Source: Holacanthus passer
Lineage: Eukaryota > Chordata > Actinopteri > Pomacanthidae
Length of the DNA: 64,000 nucleotides
NCBI GenBank assembly: GCA_025331565.1
Contig: JAFREQ010000014.1
Location: 6,714,501 to 6,778,500, forward strand
Reading direction: 5' to 3'
Shown piece after piece: positions 61,201 to 64,000 of this stretch; within the stretch, counting starts at the first letter, position 1, and every line of letters starts with the position of its first letter. The notes beneath the pieces were generated by a model. The model had not been told where the DNA came from. It was given only the letters and a program-made list of their open reading frames with translations, and did no database searches. A program made the position numbers and the translations under genes.

Positions 61201-63899
61201 AGCCAAACTCCATCCACTGCATAATTTAGAAAAATGCTAAAGAGTGGGCGAGAGGCTTAGAGAGGGGGACCAAAATTGGAGACGCTCTGAGATGTGTGTG
61301 AGCAGCGAGTTTGCTACATGCTCTCCCAGCTTTTTTATTCTAATAAATAAACTACTCTGTTAAATACCACAATCACATAAATGCAAGCAAAAGGTTGGGT
61401 CAATAAGATGGAGATTTTTTAAAATGCCTTCTTAAATGCAGATTTTTCCAAACTTCAACTGAAAACCTTTTTTTTTTTTTTTTTTTAAACAGAGGGGGAA
61501 TATCAGTTTTAAAAAATACCCATATATGTGTAGACAAGAGCTAAGTCCGTGTACTAATAAGGATGATATAGGGTAGGTTGTCCCACCTTAACAGGTCCAA
61601 GAAAATTAACAATAGAGTGAAGGTGATGTCAATCAATCAAGGTCTGTACATTCCTGTACAGTCCTGATGGCACCGTCAGACCAGAATTCACTTGCCGTTC
61701 ATTTCATTGTGGAACAGGGCAAGACCCATTCGCTTCCAGTCTGCTTTTCTGTAGTGAGTGCAAAGACATTGACAGATGTTAATGACATGATGAAAACACT
61801 GTATCGTTAAATACTTTGTGAACTGCTGCAGTTTGTGTTCACAACCCAACAAACACTACTTCTGCCAGGCCTCATGAGGCTAATGAAGTGAAAACACCTG
61901 TGTCGGTGAACCATGAAACAAAAAGCTTGAAAATGCAAGAATGCCTCTTTTCTTTTTCAGAGTTCCCCTACTTTTAAAATTTGACTGAGAAATAGGCTTA
62001 AAGGATTCTGTAACTTTTAAAAAAAATCTGAGTTTTAATCTATGTAACAATGTTTTGGTGTTTGGTGCTTGTCTTGTGACAGAGGTTTTTATGGTTATCC
62101 TGAAAGGTTCAGGGTGGATCATTGTGATGATGATAATAATGCTGGGTTGACAATGGCAATGATTCCATCTGCTTCTCTCATATGTAACAGGAAACATAGC
62201 TTTGTCCTCATTGACCAACCTGATACTTTCATGTTATCTGTATAAAAAAAACAGATGAATTTCACTCTCCCACGGTGCATCTCTAATAACAATCTGACAG
62301 CCTGCACTGGTGTGGACGCCTCCATCTGATCTCCATATCAGTTAGAAAAATATAGTGTGTCTGTGTTAATAGTGCTGAAACTGAACAGACTGGAGACCTT
62401 GGCGCATGACTCCTATGTTCTTTTTTTTTTAATATATTTTCCAGAAGAGTTCCAGGAAAAAGGAGAAAGAGAAGCAAACGTGTAAAGGCTGCAACGAGAG
62501 CTTCAATTTCACCAAGCGCAAACACCACTGCAAGTCCTGTGGAGCGGTGAGCACAGACGGAACAAGAGAAATCTGGGCAACTCTTTGATAGGATGTAGAA
62601 ATGAAGGGAGGGGAGAGAGAAGTCGAGGGAACGAGTGGAAAATTTCTTTCGGACAATTAACTGTTAACAACTGAGCAGCCTCTCAATGCCGTCTCTCTTT
62701 CTGTCTCCGTCCTTCTGCAGGCCATCTGTGCAAAGTGTTCAAAGACCTTGGACAACAAAACAAGCCGAGTGTGCCCGGAGTGTTTCGAAGCCAGCCTCAG
62801 CCTGGAGAGCCTAGGCGTTAGTGAACAGAAGAGGAAAGCTGCGCCCGAGGTGAGACACACAAACGAGCGCGCGCACACACTGAGAGACATTTAGCAACAT
62901 AATAGTTTATTTTTCTGCCTCGATTCATGCCGGTCCAATGAGATCCCCGTCTCCCAGTATACCGACAGTCAATGTCAACCAGGGTTCAGCAGCCAGACTG
63001 AACTGCTGGCAACAGAAAGAAAGAAAGTCCAGTGCGCCATCTCGGCTGACTACAAAAGTCACTGTGTCTGAAATCACTGCACACACACAAAAACACATTA
63101 TACACATGTGTATTTATGAATCGACATAGATTCACACTGAAAGATCTGTCTTCGGTGACTAATATTATAATCAGATCTCAGCTTAAGGAGGACCAGCCGT
63201 CTCAGCTGACTCAGCAGTCTGGCTGCTTCAGGTGTCTCCGTCTGGGATGTTGTGGATGAATGTACAGTCCTCTCTGATTAGACTGAAAAGCAGACAACCA
63301 TGCTATTCATATAGTTGTTGAAATTGGATTCTGACGGGTCATTCAGGCCTTTGTCCAGATCCCCCGGTGGAAAAAAAGCTCATCTGCAGTGAGATTAGTC
63401 ACCACATGAGGGAGCTGTAGGCCACACAAGAGCGGTTAGACAAGGGCCAGCAGGAGCTTGAACACCTGTCCATGTGCAAATCTCACTGTGTCCTACATTG
63501 TCGTTACGTAACGGTGAACAGTGGAAGATCTGCGCTGTCAGTTGCTCATCAAATCCCCCAAATATCATGCAGATGGATTTCAATTACAAGCTAATTCAAG
63601 TCAATAATAATACTGATGATAAACATTATTTTTACAGCAGCTTTCAAAGCGGGGTTAAACGGTGATTTACATGTAAACACACTGGTGTTTTATACTGTAT
63701 ATATATTACTATGATTGGCTGCTTTATATATATTTCTGTATCAATCTCTTCTATGCAGAGACAGGCATCTCTATCAGGAGAGAATTGCCTGCTATGTGGC
63801 CACCTTCAAGTGCAGGAGAAAGGGAAGAGCTGGACCAAAATGTGGGTGGCTGTGACCAAGACTGAGCCACTGGTGCTGTACCTGCAGACCAGTGGACAG
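12842..63899 (+). CDS. fgd3: fgd3, FYVE/RhoGEF/PH protein (gene span, 3' incomplete)
   Basis: FGD3 is a Dbl-family exchange factor that activates Cdc42 and shapes the actin cytoskeleton. Eighteen exons join without a frame break to 825 codons. Predicted order: proline-rich region (residues 8-115), [10 protein letters not shown] (123-132), acidic Ser/Asp-rich region with DSGIDS at 253-258, DH domain (about 340-530), PH1 (about 557-652), FYVE (711-760, ligands C714, C717, C730, C733, C738, C741, C753, C756), and the start of PH2 (about 785 on). Recalled human FGD3 matches best through DH-PH1 ([21 protein letters not shown] block, [23 protein letters not shown]). FGD1 and FGD4 differ more there. 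The position next to bicd2 agrees with the human order. The last PH2 exons lie beyond 64000. The first exon is the least certain part. Confidence 0.88.
13000..13014 (+). promoter_or_regulatory. candidate CTCF site near fgd3 exon 1
   Basis: CAACCAGGGGGCAGC fits the CTCF core except for one position. It lies about 140 bases past the proposed exon 1 donor. Motif match only. Confidence 0.25.
13252..13290. repeat. (GT)n microsatellite
   Basis: A GT array in fgd3 intron 1; a shorter GT run follows at about 13344-13362. Confidence 0.95.
14060..14088. repeat. poly(T) tract
   Basis: A run of 29 T follows gccttgctc. Overlapping frames that read Lys- or Phe-rich peptides here are artefacts. Confidence 0.95.
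15334..15590. repeat. hAT-like MITE remnant (copy 1)
   Basis: It contains attaatcgattaatcgtcga near the left end and ttttgatctactaatcatta then cagctcta at the right. These match the fish repeat with gggctgcaac ends and internal gaaaaacgactgaaaggatt. The same family recurs at 18471, 42752 and elsewhere. It is degraded and has no coding capacity. Confidence 0.65.
16790..17055. repeat. probable hAT-like MITE remnant
   Basis: The left part reads gagggtcctgacctttttgt with catgacccccag; the right part reads gaccccaggctgggaactac. This is the layout of the fish repeat with cagtggttcccaa-type inverted ends and 'gggtcatgacc' cores. It is strongly diverged. Confidence 0.45.
17499..17520. repeat. (CA)n microsatellite
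   Basis: A short CA array in intron 1, followed by degenerate cacata and cacaca runs. Confidence 0.9.
18471..18750. repeat. hAT-like MITE remnant (copy 2, nearly complete)
   Basis: It starts agctgcaacgattggtcgat and ends aataatcggtccttgcggtccc, diverged inverted ends of the gggctgcaac family. The interior carries attcactggttccagcttct and gatttgcagc, typical of this repeat in fishes. Confidence 0.7.
20664..20679 (+). promoter_or_regulatory. candidate CTCF site in fgd3 intron 1
   Basis: CCACCACTAGATGGCA is a close match to the CTCF core. It stands in apparently unique sequence. Function is inferred. Confidence 0.35.
20809..21113. repeat. MITE with inverted ends (cagtgg type)
   Basis: The left end gcagtggctctcagtctgga and the right end gggaaccactgg are inverted relative to each other, each next to a ggggtc motif (ggggtcgcaaaat; ggggtcacaatcc). 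The size of about 305 bp and the ends fit a non-autonomous hAT element. No matching target duplication was seen. Confidence 0.65.
23936..23967. repeat. 16-bp perfect tandem duplication
   Basis: aaagccgctccctatg occurs twice head to tail without a mismatch. Confidence 0.95.
24327..24374. repeat. (GATA)n array next to retroposon-like tail
   Basis: About twelve TAGA/GATA units are followed by actttattgtcccaactggg, the tail motif seen in a common fish retroposon group. Similar fragments lie at about 11947 and, reversed, at about 45895. Confidence 0.9.
27640..28085. repeat. degraded hAT-like MITE remnants (copy 3, probably two)
   Basis: The block has repeated gattaatca/ttgattgg motifs, gcaaaaatgccaaatggttt, tatcagcttcttaaatttga and gataatcaatca. 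These are modules of the same MITE family in two diverged, adjacent copies. Confidence 0.5.
28203..28252. repeat. (CA)n microsatellite
   Basis: This is the longest CA array of the window (about 25 units). Histidine/threonine-rich frames across it are artefacts. Confidence 0.97.
28430..28982 (+). promoter_or_regulatory. fgd3: candidate internal promoter / alternative first exon
   Basis: A GC- and CpG-rich block (gcggcggcggcag, gggagcgcgcagg, a GGA-rich array at 28636-28672) starts with an RFX X-box at 28441-28454. It ends in a good donor, CTG|GTGAGT, at 28983. Joined to 44754, the frame meets an in-frame stop upstream without an ATG, so the exon would be non-coding. Translation could then start at an internal Met (48026, residue 150). 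Alternatives are an enhancer or an unrelated non-coding RNA. Confidence 0.35.
28441..28454 (+). promoter_or_regulatory. RFX X-box motif
   Basis: GTTTCCATGGTGAC fits RYYNYY-AT-RRNRAC exactly. RFX factors bind such sites, often near genes expressed in ciliated or neural cells. Site use is inferred. Confidence 0.45.
29836..29849 (+). promoter_or_regulatory. second RFX X-box motif
   Basis: GTTTCCATGGCAAC is an exact X-box. It is followed by a GC-rich tract with a degenerate five-base CCGAG tandem (29866-29894). Confidence 0.45.
33290..33545. repeat. hAT-like MITE remnant (copy 4)
   Basis: It carries gtcagttaatagatttgttc, caactattttgataataaat and gattgattaatcaataat, all modules of the same MITE family. 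Ends are eroded. Confidence 0.5.
41436..41979. mobile_element. non-autonomous DNA transposon, TTAA-type flanks
   Basis: The left end (41436) reads ccccggttccaaaaaagttg and continues ggacgctgtgtaaaat. The right end is its inverted counterpart (gttttacacagtgtcccaac, then a T run and ggaatcagtg). Flanks are TTAA at 41432-41435 and TTAT at 41980-41983. It is about 544 bp with no intact transposase. Copies with these ends are very common in fishes. TTAA targets fit Kolobok or piggyBac groups; the superfamily was not established. Confidence 0.8.
42752..43005. repeat. hAT-like MITE remnant (copy 5, best preserved)
   Basis: The left end gggctgtaactaacaattat, internal gaaaaatgactgaaaggatt, and gatcgactaatcaattaatc near the right end are diagnostic of the fish gggctgcaac MITE family. 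Confidence 0.75.
44754..44924 (+). CDS. fgd3: fgd3 exon 2, proline-rich
   Basis: Residues 8-64. Acceptor CAG at 44751-44753, donor GTAAAA at 44925. It encodes a basic, Pro-rich segment ([29 protein letters not shown]). The last base joins TG of the next exon to make Val. No domain is recognised; PxxP motifs suggest SH3 partners. It has the same style as the N-terminus of FGD1. Confidence 0.75.
44925..47557 (+). other. fgd3: fgd3 intron 2
   Basis: No coding potential was recognised. A degraded hAT-like MITE copy lies at about 45380-45710. A reversed retroposon tail (aatttccccgttgtgggact) is at about 45900. The rest appears unique. Confidence 0.7.
47558..47759 (+). CDS. fgd3: fgd3 exon 3, proline-rich and FGD-conserved motif
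   Basis: Residues 65-132. The acceptor AG at 47556-47557 is followed by VPPKPAHL, a long Pro/Lys run ([16 protein letters not shown]) and [13 protein letters not shown]. Donor GTGAGG at 47760. FGD1 has the parallel order PPKPSYL, PPPPSRPLP and SSLIEKFE. In FGD1 this proline-rich part binds cortactin's SH3 domain, so a similar role is inferred here. Confidence 0.88.
47760..47973 (+). other. fgd3: fgd3 intron 3
   Basis: A 214-base intron with a T-rich polypyrimidine tract before CAG at 47971-47973. Nothing else is seen. Confidence 0.85.
47974..48589 (+). CDS. fgd3: fgd3 exon 4, acidic region with DSGIDS degron
   Basis: Residues 132-337, the largest exon. It begins [20 protein letters not shown] and continues with Asp/Glu/Ser-rich sequence. 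The segment [14 protein letters not shown] (about 247-260) is nearly identical in recalled human FGD3 and FGD1. It holds the DSGxxS phosphodegron recognised by beta-TrCP (FWD1), through which FGD1 and FGD3 are reported to be degraded. M150 (48026) is an in-frame internal Met with A at -3. Donor GTGAGT at 48590, phase 0. Confidence 0.92.
48590..51435 (+). other. fgd3: fgd3 intron 4
   Basis: About 2.8 kb without a recognised gene or well-preserved repeat. A purine-rich agaaagaaac run lies at 49950-49985. The acceptor is ccctcag at 51429-51435. Confidence 0.7.
51436..51525 (+). CDS. fgd3: fgd3 exon 5, start of DH domain
   Basis: Residues 338-367, exactly 30 codons. [19 protein letters not shown] is the first conserved helix (CR1) of Dbl-family DH domains, which contacts the Rho GTPase. 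Donor CAG|GTAATG. Confidence 0.93.
51526..53867 (+). other. fgd3: fgd3 intron 5
   Basis: No gene is seen. Repeats are concentrated in the 3' half: degraded MITE copies at about 52230-52500, 53009-53455 and 53473-53577 (the last being little more than two inverted ends). An AT-rich palindromic run (ataattattataataattat) lies at about 52067. Confidence 0.7.
53473..53577. repeat. internally deleted hAT-like MITE (copy 6)
   Basis: The left end gacctgcagcgattcgttga and the right end ctcgttggttgcagccctca form a diverged inverted pair separated by about 65 bases. The longer related copy at 53009-53455 ends with ttgctagttgcagcctta. Confidence 0.65.
53868..54004 (+). CDS. fgd3: fgd3 exon 6, DH domain
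   Basis: Residues 368-413. [20 protein letters not shown] and [18 protein letters not shown] match recalled human FGD3 almost residue for residue (FGD1 and FGD4 have a longer acidic/basic loop here). The Trp codon is split TG|G across the next intron. Confidence 0.95.
54005..55034 (+). other. fgd3: fgd3 intron 6
   Basis: About 1 kb of unique-looking AT-rich sequence, GTGAGG donor and gctgtag acceptor. Nothing else is seen. Confidence 0.8.
55035..55191 (+). CDS. fgd3: fgd3 exon 7, DH domain
   Basis: Residues 413-465. [20 protein letters not shown] and [20 protein letters not shown] form the central DH helices shared by all FGD proteins. Donor CAA|GTAGGT, phase 0. Confidence 0.96.
55289..55427 (+). 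CDS. fgd3: fgd3 exon 8, DH core (CR3)
   Basis: Residues 466-512. [20 protein letters not shown] and [20 protein letters not shown] are the most conserved DH helix, which forms the GTPase contact surface with CR1. The 97-base intron before it is the shortest of the gene. Donor GAGA|GTGAGA. Confidence 0.97.
55428..57188 (+). other. fgd3: fgd3 intron 8
   Basis: About 1.8 kb with no recognised gene, RNA or well-preserved repeat. The acceptor is tttgctgcag at 57179-57188. Confidence 0.75.
57189..57247 (+). CDS. fgd3: fgd3 exon 9, end of DH domain
   Basis: Residues 512-531. [20 protein letters not shown] is the final DH helix and is nearly invariant in FGD proteins. Donor ATG|GTAAGA. Confidence 0.95.
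57248..57796 (+). other. fgd3: fgd3 intron 9
   Basis: A 549-base intron. A CTCF-like motif on the minus strand lies at 57691-57706. No other feature is seen. Confidence 0.8.
57691..57706 (-). promoter_or_regulatory. candidate CTCF site in fgd3 intron 9
   Basis: The minus strand reads CTCCACCAGAGGGGGT, a strong fit to the CTCF core. Binding was not tested. Confidence 0.35.
57797..57943 (+). CDS. fgd3: fgd3 exon 10, DH-PH linker and PH1 start
   Basis: Residues 532-580. [20 protein letters not shown] is the linker helix; [17 protein letters not shown] opens PH1, with the basic strand that in PH domains can meet phosphoinositides. Recalled human FGD3 differs by only a few residues. Donor TTG|GTGAGA. 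Confidence 0.97.
58034..58126 (+). CDS. fgd3: fgd3 exon 11, PH1
   Basis: Residues 581-611. [20 protein letters not shown] continues PH1 with its typical beta strands; [16 protein letters not shown] is a good FGD3 discriminator. The preceding intron is 90 bases. Donor GAG|GTGCAG. Confidence 0.97.
58215..58294 (+). CDS. fgd3: fgd3 exon 12, PH1
   Basis: Residues 612-638. [20 protein letters not shown] then SLELQAR form the last PH1 strands. The Arg codon is split AG|G over the intron at 58295-58569. Confidence 0.95.
58570..58600 (+). CDS. fgd3: fgd3 exon 13, PH1 helix, GC donor
   Basis: Residues 638-648. [10 protein letters not shown] starts the C-terminal PH helix; W646 is its conserved Trp. 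The exon is followed by CAG|GCAAGG instead of GT, the classic context of a GC-AG intron. The exon end agrees with the FGD-family junction after Gln. Read-through adds [10 protein letters not shown] and a stop at 58631-58633. Confidence 0.9.
58601..59253 (+). other. fgd3: fgd3 intron 13 (GC-AG), possible alternative 3' end
   Basis: The donor is GC and the acceptor is ctcacag. The first 30 bases are open in frame to TAG at 58631. A long hairpin (58706-58788) carries an AATAAA at 58781-58786, so a shorter transcript ending inside this intron is conceivable. Confidence 0.6.
58706..58788. repeat. inverted repeat / hairpin with 41-base loop
   Basis: gctttattagagaat at 58706-58720 pairs perfectly with 58774-58788. 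After a two-base imperfection, AATT pairs with AATT. This gives a 21-position stem with a 41-base loop, too long for chance to be the favoured explanation. It could be a tiny transposon relic, a miRNA-like hairpin or an RNA-processing element. Confidence 0.8.
59254..59358 (+). CDS. fgd3: fgd3 exon 14, PH1 end and linker
   Basis: Residues 649-683. [20 protein letters not shown] matches the recalled human [19 protein letters not shown] and completes the PH1 helix; [14 protein letters not shown] is linker. Donor CCG|GTCAGT. Confidence 0.95.
59359..59810 (+). other. fgd3: fgd3 intron 14
   Basis: A 452-base intron with a T-rich acceptor tract. A weak CTCF-like core (acacagggggcgaga) lies at about 59704. 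Nothing else is seen. Confidence 0.8.
59811..59864 (+). CDS. fgd3: fgd3 exon 15, PH1-FYVE linker
   Basis: Residues 684-701 ([18 protein letters not shown]). Exactly 18 codons between good splice sites (ctcctcag and AGG|GTAAGA), in phase 0 on both sides. Low conservation is expected in this linker, so it may be skipped in some transcripts without a frame change. Confidence 0.8.
60550..60775. repeat. interspersed repeat, family shared with 7485-7760
   Basis: Shared modules in order are agaatcagaatcggattc, ttacaaggaatttgcc, ataaacacagta, agcaagtattgcaagtc and aaatatgataaacag. It is the same orientation as the copy at 7485. Confidence 0.65.
60800..61190. mobile_element. MITE-like element with long nested inverted repeats
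   Basis: Two nested inverted pairs are present: 60814-60843 with 61145-61174 (about 26 of 30 positions, aaaaccatcatcagga core) and 60864-60878 with 61106-61120 (caggtgtgccagctg, perfect). The outer flanks remain weakly inverted. No transposase is intact. The family was not identified. Confidence 0.75.
62445..62546 (+). CDS. fgd3: fgd3 exon 16, FYVE domain first half
   Basis: Residues 702-735. [10 protein letters not shown] then [12 protein letters not shown] gives zinc ligands C714, C717, C730 and C733 and the basic RKHHCK motif that binds PtdIns3P in FYVE domains. As in other FGD proteins the N-terminal WxxD motif of endosomal FYVE domains is missing. The loop between C717 and HHC is 10 residues, one shorter than I recall for human FGD1/3/4. 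Confidence 0.96.
62547..62720 (+). other. fgd3: fgd3 intron 16
   Basis: A 174-base intron, GTGAGC donor and ccttctgcag acceptor. Nothing else is seen. Confidence 0.9.
62721..62849 (+). CDS. fgd3: fgd3 exon 17, FYVE domain second half
   Basis: Residues 736-778. [20 protein letters not shown] then CF supplies ligands C738, C741, C753 and C756. The rest ([20 protein letters not shown]) is a variable linker to PH2. Donor GAG|GTGAGA. Confidence 0.95.
62850..63758 (+). other. fgd3: fgd3 intron 17
   Basis: About 0.9 kb, apparently unique sequence, with acceptor ctatgcag at 63751-63758. Confidence 0.85.
63759..63899 (+). CDS. fgd3: fgd3 exon 18, start of second PH domain
   Basis: Residues 779-825. 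[20 protein letters not shown] and [19 protein letters not shown] are the first strands of PH2, parallel to LLCGPLRLSESGETW in human FGD3 as recalled. Donor CAG|GTAAGA at 63900. The remaining PH2 exons are outside the window. Confidence 0.95.
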
Positions 63900-63908
63900 G
63901 TAAGAGTT

Positions 63909-63911
<3 letters not shown>

Positions 63912-63950
<39 letters not shown>
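63912..63950. repeat. (CA)n microsatellite in fgd3 intron 18
   Basis: A CA array begins only 12 bases after the exon 18 donor, so its length could influence splicing of that exon. Confidence 0.95.
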
Positions 63951-63954
<4 letters not shown>

Positions 63955-64000
63955 GAGACAAGTGTGTGTTTGTGTTCACGTGCAGTGATCCAGCTGTTAA

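Larger units (their letters stand above)
59865..62444 (+). other. fgd3: fgd3 intron 15
   Basis: About 2.6 kb. It contains the retroposon-like copy at 60550-60775, the inverted-repeat element at 60800-61190 and poly(T) at about 61470. The 61.5-62.4 kb part looks unique. Confidence 0.75.

Noticed and set aside
44754..63899. Assignment of the DH-PH-FYVE gene to fgd4 or fgd1
   Set aside because: [23 protein letters not shown] and [16 protein letters not shown] fit FGD3 best, and the neighbour is bicd2 rather than bicd1. FGD1 shares the proline-rich start but differs more in DH-PH.

Overview
This window is vertebrate nuclear DNA, almost certainly from a ray-finned (teleost) fish. It has GT-AG introns, long AT-rich introns, many (CA)n/(GT)n microsatellites and many short non-autonomous DNA-transposon remnants of kinds familiar from fish genomes. 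No bacterial, organellar, CRISPR, tRNA or rRNA feature was seen. Coding sequence makes up only about 4% of the window.

Two genes lie on the + strand. At the left edge (347-701) is the last coding exon of bicd2 (Bicaudal-D homologue 2, a dynein/dynactin cargo adaptor). It is followed by a long 3' UTR that probably ends at the poly(A) signal at 6178-6183. The second gene is fgd3 (FYVE, RhoGEF and PH domain-containing 3, a Cdc42-type guanine-nucleotide exchange factor). I could phase its coding exons from a likely start at 12842 to 63899, and it runs off the right edge. Seventeen exons between 44754 and 63899, plus a short proposed first exon at 12842-12863, join in one frame to give 825 codons: proline-rich N-terminus, acidic region with a DSGIDS degron, DH domain, first PH domain, FYVE zinc finger and the start of the second PH domain. 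The bicd2-fgd3 order matches the human BICD2-FGD3 neighbourhood, which supports both names. Human BICD1-FGD4 is the paralogous pair.

Layout: 1-346 bicd2 intron; 347-701 bicd2 last coding exon; 702 to about 6205 its 3' UTR; 6.2-12.5 kb intergenic, including a cluster of related repeats at 10.3-12.4 kb; 12.5-12.86 kb probable fgd3 promoter and first exon; 12.86-44.75 kb a repeat-bearing first intron of about 32 kb, containing a GC-rich, promoter-like block at 28.4-29.0 kb; 44.75-48.6 kb proline-rich and acidic exons; 51.4-57.25 kb DH exons; 57.8-59.9 kb PH exons and linker; 62.4-62.85 kb FYVE exons; 63.76-63.9 kb start of PH2.

No new multi-gene system was found. The observations most worth checking concern transcript structure: a conserved alternative C-terminus in bicd2, an FGD1-like proline-rich N-terminus in fish fgd3 that human FGD3 appears to lack, a GC-AG intron in fgd3 whose read-through gives an alternative PH-domain helix and a stop, and a possible internal RFX-associated promoter. 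Family comparisons are from memory; no search was run.
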